This document shows positions 1-7,292 of a DNA stretch of 35,472 bases, piece after piece; position 1 is the stretch's first letter; each line of letters opens with the position of its first letter. The translations under genes and the position numbers were made by a program. Origin of the DNA: Treponema sp. (GTDB lineage Bacteria; Spirochaetota; Spirochaetia; Treponematales; Treponemataceae); NCBI GenBank assembly GCA_024402505.1, contig JAKSTP010000024.1, positions 1 to 35,472 on the forward strand, in the 5' to 3' direction. The notes under the pieces were generated by a model. The model did not search any database, was not told the DNA's origin, and saw only the letters and a list, made by a program, of their open reading frames with translations.

Positions 1-2
1 GT

Positions 3-59
3 TACCCTTACCCAACAGAAGTAGACACCGAACGGGAACTTATGGCTTTGGTGGAATAG
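3..59 (+). CDS. C-terminal tail of an upstream gene (partial)
   Basis: The only open plus-strand frame entering from the left edge reads YPYPTEVDTERELMALVE and stops with TAG at 57-59. Its Glu/Asp-rich, codon-like composition fits the end of a real protein, and the lemA promoter starts about 30 bases later. Too little is visible to name a family. It could also be chance readthrough. Confidence 0.45.
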   Translation, partial: YPYPTEVDTERELMALVE

Positions 60-89
60 ATTTCCTTTCCTTCCGATCTTCAATTATTC

Positions 90-118
90 TTGACATACTT
101 TCTCTATTTTCCTATTTT
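90..118 (+). promoter_or_regulatory. Sigma70-type promoter for lemA
   Basis: TTGACA at 90-95, a 17-nt spacer and TATTTT at 113-118 form a near-consensus promoter. Transcription would start near 125, just before a GAGG Shine-Dalgarno at 129-132 and the ATG at 140. It probably drives the three-gene lemA/TPM operon. Confidence 0.65.
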
Positions 119-139
119 TAAATCAAGTGAGGTTTATAA

Positions 140-748
140 ATGGCTAAAAAATTCCCTAAATGGGCTATTGTTCTAATTATTGTTGCTGTATGTATTTTTG
201 GTATCTTCAGATTTTATACAAGTACCTACAATAAAATGGTTGATCTTGATGAATCTGTTTCATCTTCTTGGGCTCAGGTTCAGAACCAGTACCAGCGACG
301 TTATGATTTGATTCCAAACCTGGTTTCTACAGTAAAAGGTTATGCTTCCCACGAAAGTGATGTTCTTACAAAAGTTTCCGAAGCCCGCGCCAGTGCAGGT
401 GGAGTAATCAATATCAGTGACGATGTTCTTTCCGATCCAGATGCATTTGCCCGCTACCAGCAGATTCAGGACAATCTTGGTTCAAGCTTGCAGCGCCTTC
501 TTATGGTCACAGAAAACTATCCTGATCTTAAAGCTGACCAGAATTTCATGGCTTTACAGGATGAAATTGAAGGAACTGAAAACCGTATTGCAACAGAACG
601 CAAAAGATTCAATGACACTTCAAAAGCTTACAATACTTATATCCGCAAGTTCCCACAGAACATTATTGCAAACATGGGCGGTTTTGAGAAAAAACAGTAT
701 TTTTCAGCCAGTTCTGATGCCCAGAGCGCTCCAAAAGTAGAGTTCTAA
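140..748 (+). CDS. lemA: LemA family protein
   Basis: This is a 202-residue member of the LemA family, membrane-anchored helical-bundle proteins whose biochemical role is unclear. One N-terminal membrane helix (about residues 9-25) is followed by the family hallmark around residues 40-75: SWAQVQNQYQRRYDLIPNLV, then TVKGYASHE. The length is typical. A GAGG Shine-Dalgarno at 129-132 supports the ATG at 140. The next gene starts two bases after the stop, and the two downstream genes carry TPM domains, a LemA-TPM arrangement seen in many bacteria, so the three probably act together at the membrane. The family call is firm; the function is not known. Confidence 0.95.
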   Translation: MAKKFPKWAIVLIIVAVCIFGIFRFYTSTYNKMVDLDESVSSSWAQVQNQYQRRYDLIPNLVSTVKGYASHESDVLTKVSEARASAGGVINISDDVLSDPDAFARYQQIQDNLGSSLQRLLMVTENYPDLKADQNFMALQDEIEGTENRIATERKRFNDTSKAYNTYIRKFPQNIIANMGGFEKKQYFSASSDAQSAPKVEF

Positions 749-749
749 G

Positions 750-1457
750 ATGAAATACAATTCTCTGATCAAAAAACTGAAGCTTTCCCAGGCCGATTTT
801 CAGTCCATTAAAGATACTGTAGCGGCCTGTGAAGCAAAAACAACCGGCGAAATTGCTGTTGCCGTTACTCCTGAAAGTTCTCACTATTCTTACTGGGAAC
901 TTCTGGCTGCCAACGGCCTTGCTGGTATTGCCGCCGTAATTTTAGTGCCTTTTGCAGACACTTTCCGTACACTTTATCAGCGCCTTTACTGGCACAACGA
1001 ACCTGGCTGGATTATTCCATGCATTTATCTTATCTCCATTTTTGCAACTGTGGTTATAGGATTCTATCTTTGTAATATTCCTGCAATCGACCGGCTTATT
1101 ATTCCCCGTTCCATAAAAAAGGTTTGCGTTGATAACCGTGCCATGCGTTACTTTGCCGAAAGCGGTGTTTACGAAACTGCAGAACATTCTGGCATTCTGA
1201 TTTTTGTTTCTTACATGGAAAGACAGGTTCGCATTATTGCAGATTCAGGTATTTCCAAAAAGATTTCACAGGATTTGTGGAATATCATTGCTGATGAGCT
1301 TGCTGAAAACCTTAAAAAAGGCAACGCTGTTCATGGTTTCACTCAGGCTATTGAAAAATGCGGTGATCTCCTTGCCGAAAACTTTCCTAACCACGAAGAA
1401 AATCCTAACGAACTTCCAGACGGACTTGTAATCCTTGGAGGTGCTGAATGGTATTAA
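750..1457 (+). CDS. TPM-domain membrane protein (COG3762-like)
   Basis: This 235-residue protein resembles the predicted membrane proteins that accompany LemA and the YgcG-type TPM protein. The N-terminus carries TGEIAVAV, the start of a TPM fold. Two membrane helices are inserted (about residues 47-66 and 88-108), after which the fold resumes with SGILIFVSYMERQVRI and IADSGISKKI. The split of a soluble domain by a transmembrane hairpin is characteristic of this subfamily. It follows lemA by one base and overlaps the next gene by 10 bases, so the three are cotranscribed. TPM proteins have been linked to phosphatase activity in plants and to membrane-associated roles in bacteria; the role here is inferred only. 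Confidence 0.85.
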   Translation: MKYNSLIKKLKLSQADFQSIKDTVAACEAKTTGEIAVAVTPESSHYSYWELLAANGLAGIAAVILVPFADTFRTLYQRLYWHNEPGWIIPCIYLISIFATVVIGFYLCNIPAIDRLIIPRSIKKVCVDNRAMRYFAESGVYETAEHSGILIFVSYMERQVRIIADSGISKKISQDLWNIIADELAENLKKGNAVHGFTQAIEKCGDLLAENFPNHEENPNELPDGLVILGGAEWY

Positions 1458-2275
1458 AATCTTCCTTGAAAAAGCTTTTTCTTTCTTTAGCTGTTCTTGT
1501 TTTCCTTTCACCTTTGTCTGCCTTAGGTGTTCCATCATTGAACCGCCGTGTTACCGATAACGCAGGCATCATGAATTCAAATGACATGGACAGTCTGGAA
1601 AGCTATCTTGAATATGTTGAAAATCATACAGGCATTCAGATTGCTGTTCTTACCATTAAATCACTGGAAGGTGAAGATCTGGCCAGCTATAGCATGAAGG
1701 TTTGTGAAACCTGGAAACTTGGTGAGAAAGGAAAAGACAACGGAGCTCTTCTGCTGGTTGCCTACGATGAACGTAAAGTTCGCATTGAGGTGGGTTACGG
1801 GCTGGAAGGTGATCTTACAGATACAAAGTGTGGTCTTATTATCCGTAACGTAATTATTCCTGAATTCAAAAACGGTAATTATAGCCGGGGTATTGTGAAT
1901 GGCGTAAAAAACATGGGCGGTATTGTGGCTGGGGATCTTGAATATGTAGACCATACAGTTACCCGTGAAATTGATGAAAACGGCTCTCCTTTTGCTGTTA
2001 TTGGTATGCTTATCTGGGTTGTTTTCATGTTCCTCGTTCTTTCCTCTAAAAACGGTCTTCTTAAATGGCTTATCCTTTCAAATATGGGTGGAAGACGCCG
2101 CAGATATTATGGCGGATCTCATATCCACATAAACAACTTTGGAAGCGGAAGTTCACATTCTAGCGGATTTGGCAGCAGCTCCCGTTCAGGTGGATTTGGG
2201 GGTGGCGGAAGCTTTGGTGGATTCCACGGTGGCGGCGGTTCCTTTGGTGGCGGCGGCGCTTCTGGCGGCTGGTAA
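1448..2275 (+). CDS. Secreted/membrane TPM-domain protein with Gly-rich tail (YgcG-like)
   Basis: This 275-residue protein has a signal peptide at about residues 1-28. A classic TPM domain follows at about 35-160 (VTDNAGIMN, TGIQIAVLTIKSLEG, YSMKVCETWKLGEKGKDNG, RKVRIEVGYGLEG). A membrane helix lies near 181-200. The last 50 or so residues are Gly/Ser/Phe-rich, made of GGGGSFGG-like units and ending in GGW. That tail is typical of YgcG/COG1512 proteins, where it probably sits in or near the membrane as a flexible segment. The ATG lies inside the end of the preceding gene with GGAGG at about 1437-1441, indicating translational coupling. The biochemical function is unproven. Confidence 0.9.
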   Translation: MVLKSSLKKLFLSLAVLVFLSPLSALGVPSLNRRVTDNAGIMNSNDMDSLESYLEYVENHTGIQIAVLTIKSLEGEDLASYSMKVCETWKLGEKGKDNGALLLVAYDERKVRIEVGYGLEGDLTDTKCGLIIRNVIIPEFKNGNYSRGIVNGVKNMGGIVAGDLEYVDHTVTREIDENGSPFAVIGMLIWVVFMFLVLSSKNGLLKWLILSNMGGRRRRYYGGSHIHINNFGSGSSHSSGFGSSSRSGGFGGGGSFGGFHGGGGSFGGGGASGGW

Positions 2276-2315
2276 TTTACTTTCAATCATACTACTACAA
2301 CGCTATTTAAAAATA

Positions 2316-2324
2316 TGATATAAT
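2316..2324 (+). promoter_or_regulatory. Extended -10 promoter for clpS, very close to the ATG
   Basis: TGA followed by TATAAT (2319-2324) is a perfect extended -10 box. No convincing -35 box lies upstream. Only seven bases separate the -10 from the clpS ATG at 2332 and no Shine-Dalgarno is present, so the transcript probably begins at or next to the start codon. Confidence 0.55.
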
Positions 2325-2331
2325 AGACCCT

Positions 2332-2649
2332 ATGAGTGATATGATTCAGAATGCATCGGGTGGACAGACAGACGGTCTTGAAGTGGTAGAAATTGCCCTT
2401 CCCCCTGAATGCAACGTCATTTTTTACAACGACGATTACACTACAAAAGACTTTGTTGTTGATGTTCTCATTTCCGTATTCAACAAACCTCTTCTTGAGG
2501 CTGAAACTATTATGGAAAATGTTCACAATACTGGTTCCGGCGTGGTAGGCTCATATACTTACGACATTGCTGTTTCCCGCACAAGCATAACACGTAATCT
2601 TGCAAAAAAGAACGGATTTCCTTTGAGGGTAGAAATTGAGCAGCACTGA
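2332..2649 (+). CDS. clpS: ATP-dependent Clp protease adaptor ClpS
   Basis: ClpS binds proteins bearing a destabilising N-terminal residue (Leu, Phe, Tyr, Trp) and hands them to ClpA for degradation by ClpAP. This 105-residue copy has the expected disordered N-terminus. It then shows YNDDYTTKDFVVDVL, carrying the Asn/Asp of the N-end pocket, and VHNTGSGVVGSYTYDIA, carrying the pocket His and the GSGVVG strand. It overlaps clpA by 14 bases, the standard clpS-clpA arrangement. The -10 box lies seven bases before the ATG, suggesting a leaderless mRNA. An Aat-type protein at 30645-32306 would make its substrates. Confidence 0.96.
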   Translation: MSDMIQNASGGQTDGLEVVEIALPPECNVIFYNDDYTTKDFVVDVLISVFNKPLLEAETIMENVHNTGSGVVGSYTYDIAVSRTSITRNLAKKNGFPLRVEIEQH

Positions 2650-4996
2650 AAATGAAACACATCAGGTAAGACAGATGAGAATGACTCCGGTTCTTGCAAA
2701 GATCCTGTCTGAATCTCTTCTTACTGCAAAAAAATCTAAACATCAGTTTTTTACTCCTGAACACGTGCTTGCCGTAGCATTACAGTATGACGTTGTGTGC
2801 GATATTCTTCGTAACTGTGGTGCCGATACAGATCAGGTTCGTACTGATGTTTGCCAGTACCTTGCAAAACAGGTGCCTGTAGTTCTTGAAAACAACAGCG
2901 AATTCATGAAAGTTCCTGCTGAATCTTCCGGTTTCCAGAACATGATGAACTCAGCTATTTTTTCATGCATAACCAGTGGAAGCGATGTTATAGACATTAC
3001 AAATATCCTTCAGTGCATGATTAACCTGGATAAAAACTACTGTTCTTATTTTTTGAAAATCTCTGGGGTAAACGAGAAAAATCTTTCCAAGGCCGTTTCT
3101 GAAGCCCGGGAAAAAATTGCCGCCAGCGGTACAAATCAGCCTTCCGATCTGCCTTTCAACAATACCTTTGTTGGAATGGATCCAAATCTTCAGCAGAAAC
3201 CAAAACAGTTTGAAGCCATTAAAAAGTGGACTGTAAATCTCAATGAAGAAGCTAAAAAAGGCAAGTATGATGATCTAATTGGCCGTGAAGAAGAACTTGA
3301 ACGCACCATCCAGATTCTTTGCCGACGCACAAAAAACAATCCTCTTATTGTAGGTGATGCCGGTGTTGGTAAATCAGCCATCATCTACGGACTGGCAAAA
3401 CGCCTTGTTGATGGAAAAGTTCCTTCCACTTTAAAAAACTATACTATTTTCAGCCTTGATCTTGGACTTCTTCTTGCTGGCGCCAAACTTCGCGGTGATT
3501 TTGAAGAACGACTTTACGCCGTTATGGAAGACCTTAAAGCTACAAAAAATGCCATTCTTTTTATCGACGAAATCCATATGATTATTGGAGCTGGAACCAA
3601 CGGAAATACCAGCATGGACGCTGCAAACCTTCTGAAGCCTGCTCTTGCCGGTGGAGAAATCCGCTGTATCGGTTCCACAACTTACGACGAGTTTACAAAG
3701 AACTTTGAAAAAGATCGTGCACTTGCCCGTCGCTTCCAGAAAATTGATGTAAATGAACCTACCGCATCTGAGTCAATTAAGATTCTTAAAGGTCTGCAGA
3801 AAAAATACGAAGAATATCACAAGGTAAAATACAGTCCTGCTGCCATTGAAGCCTGTGTTAAGCTTTCTGTGCAGTATTTGAACGACCGTCGTCTTCCAGA
3901 CAAGGCCATTGACCTTATGGATGAAGCTGGTGCTCTTGTGGGCATTAAAAAAGCCGGTGGATTCTCCGGTAGCGTAAAAAAGGCTGTTTCCACTGTAAAA
4001 AAACCGGTTGTTACAGAAGAAGTGATTCGAACAGTTACTGCTAAAATGGCAAAAGTACCTGTTGAATCTGTAAACGGTGACGAAGTAGAACGCCTTAAAA
4101 ATCTTGATACAAATCTTTCTGCCGAAGTTTACGGTCAGGAACTTGCTGTTGAAACTATTACAAAGGCTGTAAAACGTGCAAGGGCCGGTTTCCGAAATCC
4201 TCTTAAACCTGAAGCCTGCTATCTTTTTGTAGGTCCAACTGGCTGCGGTAAAACAGAACTTGCTAAAACTCTGGCAGACACTCTCCATCTTCCTCTTTTG
4301 CGTTACGACATGAGTGAATATCAGGAGAAACACAGTGTTAGCCGACTGGTAGGTTCACCTCCAGGATACGTTGGCTTTGAGGAAGGCGGAATGCTTACCA
4401 AAGATGTCCGTGCTAATCCTCATGCCGTTATTCTTTTTGATGAAATTGAAAAGGCTCACCAGGATATTTACAACATTTTGCTTCAGGTTATGGATTACGG
4501 TTCTCTTACCGACACCCAGGGCCGTAAAGCAGATTTCCGATCCTGTATCATTATTATGACCAGTAACGCCGGTGCCCGTGATCTTGAAAAAGCAGGCATT
4601 GGTTTTGGAACAGAAGCCCATCTTGATGATCAGGCCGGCCTTATGGAAGCTGTTGAAAAAGAATTTTCACCAGAATTCCGAAACCGCCTTGATGCTGTAA
4701 TTCCTTTTGTTCACTTGAACCGTGAAGTAGCTGCTATGGTCTGCTCAAAAGAAGTAAAAAAACTTGCCCAGCGCATGCTTGCAAAAGACGTACACCTGGA
4801 AGTTTTGCCTAAGGCTATGGAAGTTCTTACAGACCTTGGTTATTCTCGGGAATTCGGTGCCAGAAATATGGCTCGTATTGTAGAAGATAAGATTGCCAAC
4901 CAGCTTGTTGATGAAGTTCTTTTCGGACATCTTGCAAAAGGTGGAAAAGTAACTGCCGACGCTAAAAATGGAGATATTGTATTCAACTATGACTAA
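2636..4996 (+). CDS. clpA: ATP-dependent Clp protease ATP-binding subunit ClpA
   Basis: ClpA is the AAA+ unfoldase that feeds substrates to ClpP. The 786 residues carry an N-terminal Clp_N domain (about 12-150), AAA-1 with Walker A GDAGVGKS near 240 and ILFIDEIH near 307, and AAA-2 with GPTGCGKTE near 533 and ILFDEIEKA near 601. The IGF tripeptide near 655 corresponds to the ClpP-docking loop, so partnership with ClpP is expected, although clpP is not in the window. I chose the TTG at 2636 because GAGGG lies six bases upstream; an alternative ATG at 2675 would drop 13 residues. Downstream genes follow without a terminator. Confidence 0.96.
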   Translation: MSSTENETHQVRQMRMTPVLAKILSESLLTAKKSKHQFFTPEHVLAVALQYDVVCDILRNCGADTDQVRTDVCQYLAKQVPVVLENNSEFMKVPAESSGFQNMMNSAIFSCITSGSDVIDITNILQCMINLDKNYCSYFLKISGVNEKNLSKAVSEAREKIAASGTNQPSDLPFNNTFVGMDPNLQQKPKQFEAIKKWTVNLNEEAKKGKYDDLIGREEELERTIQILCRRTKNNPLIVGDAGVGKSAIIYGLAKRLVDGKVPSTLKNYTIFSLDLGLLLAGAKLRGDFEERLYAVMEDLKATKNAILFIDEIHMIIGAGTNGNTSMDAANLLKPALAGGEIRCIGSTTYDEFTKNFEKDRALARRFQKIDVNEPTASESIKILKGLQKKYEEYHKVKYSPAAIEACVKLSVQYLNDRRLPDKAIDLMDEAGALVGIKKAGGFSGSVKKAVSTVKKPVVTEEVIRTVTAKMAKVPVESVNGDEVERLKNLDTNLSAEVYGQELAVETITKAVKRARAGFRNPLKPEACYLFVGPTGCGKTELAKTLADTLHLPLLRYDMSEYQEKHSVSRLVGSPPGYVGFEEGGMLTKDVRANPHAVILFDEIEKAHQDIYNILLQVMDYGSLTDTQGRKADFRSCIIIMTSNAGARDLEKAGIGFGTEAHLDDQAGLMEAVEKEFSPEFRNRLDAVIPFVHLNREVAAMVCSKEVKKLAQRMLAKDVHLEVLPKAMEVLTDLGYSREFGARNMARIVEDKIANQLVDEVLFGHLAKGGKVTADAKNGDIVFNYD

Positions 4997-5744
4997 CACC
5001 ATGCTTGCACAGGAAATTTTCTCCCGATACGGCGCAGTTGTTCGATGCCGAGGCCACTTTGTTTACACAAAAAAAGGAGTTCGCCTTGTAGACCTTTACC
5101 GAGAAAACGGCCGTGCTCTTTTGGGTTGGCGTGGAACAGCCTTTACAAAACTTAAGGATGTTCTTGGAAAAGGCGTAACAGGCACTTTCATCGGTGAACA
5201 GGGTACTTCTCACCAGCTTAATAAGGCTCTTGAAAATCTTGCTTCTTTAAATGAAAACTCACAGGTTTGTGCAGAAGGTTCTTTTGTCAATTTTGATTGC
5301 TCTTCCCTTGATTTTCCAAACCTTAAGTCACTTACACCGCCTCTTCCATGGGCAAGTGACATTTTTATAGCCTGGTATGACACAAAAGACTCACTTTCCG
5401 ACGAAGAAAAAGCCTTCCTTGAAGCTTACAAAACTACTATCCCATCTCCACTGGCCGCAGCAATTATCCGTTCTATTTACGATTTTGTAGCTTTCCTTGG
5501 AACAGTCCAGGAAAAAGATCTTTTTATTTACGATCAGGCTCTTACTCCATATTTCAAACGGTCCGGCATGGTTCTTGAGCCTAAAATCCAGGATCCTGAA
5601 CTTTACGACCAGTTTGTTTTGTTCTGCCTTGATAACGGGGTAATCATCAATCCTGAATTTGGAGCCACCTCTTTAGTTCCTTTTGGTTGCGACAAAGGAG
5701 TCTTTTCCAAATTAAGATCAGCCAATGGAGAGAAATTTTTATGA
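4989..5744 (+). CDS. Uncharacterised protein with an aminotransferase-like N-terminus
   Basis: I cannot assign this protein of about 251 residues firmly. Its first 55 residues (EIFSRYGAVVRCRG, FVYTKKGVRLVDLY, GRALLGW) resemble the opening of class III PLP aminotransferases, where a GxYLYDxxGxxYLDL-type segment precedes a Gly-rich turn. No PLP-binding lysine motif is evident and the protein is far shorter than the roughly 400-450 residues of that family. It may be a degenerate or repurposed fold. It overlaps the end of clpA, and its stop overlaps the next start as ATGA, so it belongs to the clpSA operon. An ATG at 4968 is an alternative start; neither has a good Shine-Dalgarno. Confidence 0.8.
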   Translation: MTNTMLAQEIFSRYGAVVRCRGHFVYTKKGVRLVDLYRENGRALLGWRGTAFTKLKDVLGKGVTGTFIGEQGTSHQLNKALENLASLNENSQVCAEGSFVNFDCSSLDFPNLKSLTPPLPWASDIFIAWYDTKDSLSDEEKAFLEAYKTTIPSPLAAAIIRSIYDFVAFLGTVQEKDLFIYDQALTPYFKRSGMVLEPKIQDPELYDQFVLFCLDNGVIINPEFGATSLVPFGCDKGVFSKLRSANGEKFL

Positions 5745-6034
5745 CACAGGCCGAAATCTCACTTTACATTATAAAACTTGTTGCAGGCGGCATAACTGCT
5801 TTCCTTGCCATCATGCTGTGGAGCAAAACCTGGGACGTTGCCTGGATGAGCCTTGTTGCAGGATTCATCGCCTCTTACGCTGGCATTGTTTACAATCTTA
5901 TGGTTGATCTTGGCGTTTTTGCTCCAACAAAGATCATGGTTCTTGGAGTTCCACTTACAACCTTTCTTTTTACAATAATCCCTTACGTCTTTTTTATACT
6001 TGCATTTATTCTTATGCTTTTCCGTAAACGATAA
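5741..6034 (+). CDS. Small three-helix membrane protein, unknown function
   Basis: This 97-residue, very hydrophobic protein has three predicted membrane helices (about residues 7-27, 33-52 and 65-92) and ends in a positively charged FRKR tail. I recognise no family. The ATG at 5741 overlaps the stop of the preceding gene as ATGA and has GGAG near 5727-5730, so it is preferred over an upstream in-frame start near 5687. Its place between the clpA-linked gene and an ASCH-domain gene makes it part of the same transcript, but says nothing specific about its role. Confidence 0.75.
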   Translation: MTQAEISLYIIKLVAGGITAFLAIMLWSKTWDVAWMSLVAGFIASYAGIVYNLMVDLGVFAPTKIMVLGVPLTTFLFTIIPYVFFILAFILMLFRKR

Positions 6035-6057
6035 AAGGTTTTTCAACAGGAGATAAT

Positions 6058-6492
6058 ATGTGGGCCGAATATAAAGAAAAAGCAGGACTTTCCCAGGACA
6101 CTTTCCTTACCGCTGAAATTTGTTTTGAAGATGAAAGCATTAACGGTGCTGCAAAAATGGCTCTGGTTCTTGCAGGAAAAAAGACTGCCATTTTCTCAAG
6201 CCTTGCCACTTTTTCTGTTGATGGTGAACCAATGCCTGTTAGCGGTGAATATTACGCCCTGGTTGATAAAAACGGAAAAGACGTTGCCATTCTGGAAATG
6301 GAAAGCGTAAACATTGTGCCTTTCTGCGATGTTACCTGGGGCATGGCAAGTCAGGAAGCCGAAGACGAAAATCTGGACGCATGGAAAGACCGCATGAAAG
6401 AAATGCTTACCGAAGAAGGTGCCATTACCGGCTTCGATTTCCGCCCCGACATAAAACTGGTTTTCCAGACCTTCAAAGTTGTGTATAAATAA
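6058..6492 (+). CDS. ASCH-domain protein
   Basis: ASCH domains are small beta-barrels related to the PUA fold, thought to bind RNA or act in translation-linked regulation; some bacterial members are amidohydrolases acting on modified nucleosides. The 144 residues show the expected order: AGKKTAIFSSL, PVSGEYYALVDKNG, VNIVPFCDVTWGMA followed by an acidic QEAEDENLDAWK, and a closing FKVVY strand. The usual family block reads roughly FA.EGEGD.S...W...H, so the acidic segment is present but the His appears to be lost (WKDRMKEML). GGAG at about 6049-6052 supports this ATG. It is the last gene of the clpS-clpA run and is followed by a folded noncoding element. Confidence 0.8.
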   Translation: MWAEYKEKAGLSQDTFLTAEICFEDESINGAAKMALVLAGKKTAIFSSLATFSVDGEPMPVSGEYYALVDKNGKDVAILEMESVNIVPFCDVTWGMASQEAEDENLDAWKDRMKEMLTEEGAITGFDFRPDIKLVFQTFKVVYK

Positions 6493-6502
6493 AAAATCCC
6501 TA

Positions 6503-6682
6503 AAGGATACAAACTGAGTCCAGGTGAAAATACGGGAAGGAAGGCAGGGGCAGACAAAAACACTCGCAGGACGGAACATAGTTTCCTTACCGGCCTGCGC
6601 GTGTAGCGACGCTAGCTAGCGGTTTTGGCTGTCACTGACTGACTGGTAGCATTTTCACCTGCCGGAATATTTTTCTATCCTT
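6503..6682 (+). repeat. Large imperfect inverted-repeat element, possible structured RNA or mobile palindrome
   Basis: This noncoding stretch is unusually self-complementary. AAGGATA (6503-6509) pairs with TATCCTT (6676-6682). CAGGTGAAAAT (6521-6531) pairs perfectly with ATTTTCACCTG (6651-6661). ACACTCGCAGG (6560-6570) pairs with CCTGCGCGTGT (6594-6604) with one mismatch, and GGAAC (6573-6577) can pair with GTTTCC inside that loop. CGCTAGCTAGCG (6610-6621) is a perfect 12-base palindrome, followed by ACTG-type tandem units near 6633-6645. It matches none of tmRNA, RNase P RNA, SRP RNA or the common riboswitch cores that I know. It could be a dispersed element or an sRNA; only one copy is present here and the strand is undetermined. 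Confidence 0.55.
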
Positions 6683-6716
6683 CAGTGATATTTTCTTATA
6701 TAATTGCAGGTGATAT

Positions 6717-7292
6717 ATGAAAAAAATTTCTATACTGTTAATTTCACTTTTCTTGATCTCTTTCCACTCGCTTTTTGCTGAAGATAGACCTATTAACTTT
6801 GAAGTGGGCATTGCTACTGGATTTCCATTTTATGGATCCAAAGACCTTGTAAATGACATGAATAACATTGAAGAAGGTTCACGCTTTGTTATTGGAAGTA
6901 CAGCCGACATGAATTTCAATCTCCTTCCAACCTTCTCTCTTTTTACCGGCGCAGACCTTCTTTCCGACTTCAAGTGGAACAGTCAGGTGCATTCAAATCA
7001 TCTGGATTACGCTTTTTACTTTGGTGCCAAAATCTACCCATTTGCAAAAGGCTTTAATTTTTCGCTGGCCTATGCTCTTGGAAGCCGCACAGATTTTATA
7101 ACAACACCACTTTCCAAAGATGAAGTAAAGGCTTTCTGGGGAAACGGCGTGCGCATGAGCCTGGAATACAATTTTTCTCACGGAAACTCGTATAAAAATA
7201 TGCCGGCCATTGGAACATACTGGAGAAATATGCCTCGCGGAAAGAAACTCCGGGACAACGTACTGGCCTTTTACCTGAAAATGGTATTTTAG
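6717..7292 (+). CDS. Small outer-membrane beta-barrel-like protein
   Basis: The 191-residue product has a signal peptide (about residues 1-21, ending LFA). Alternating hydrophobic strands follow: INFEVGIATGFPFYG, FSLFTGADLL, YAFYFGAKIYPF, FNFSLAYALGSR. The last residues are VLAFYLKMVF, and the terminal Phe after an amphipathic strand is the usual outer-membrane barrel insertion signal. This suggests an eight-stranded barrel; no specific family is recognised. TATAAT lies at 6699-6704, twelve bases before the ATG, so any 5' leader is very short. The gene is convergent with plsC and their stop codons overlap by four bases. Confidence 0.75.
   Translation: MKKISILLISLFLISFHSLFAEDRPINFEVGIATGFPFYGSKDLVNDMNNIEEGSRFVIGSTADMNFNLLPTFSLFTGADLLSDFKWNSQVHSNHLDYAFYFGAKIYPFAKGFNFSLAYALGSRTDFITTPLSKDEVKAFWGNGVRMSLEYNFSHGNSYKNMPAIGTYWRNMPRGKKLRDNVLAFYLKMVF

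Noticed and set aside
2200..2275. Apparent tandem repeat rich in GGTGGCGGC
   Set aside because: It encodes the Gly-rich tail normal for YgcG-type TPM proteins; codon repetition explains it.
3773..4333. 186-codon minus-strand open frame inside clpA
   Set aside because: Antisense shadow of conserved ClpA sequence with no recognisable motif or ribosome site.
6534..6550. GGGAAGGAAGG, reminiscent of the SRP (4.5S) RNA loop
   Set aside because: The flanking helix and the partner strand required in SRP RNA are absent.
6196..6579. Minus-strand open frames reaching into the folded element at 6503-6579
   Set aside because: They mostly mirror the ASCH gene; the part in the element follows its palindromic sequence rather than protein-like composition.
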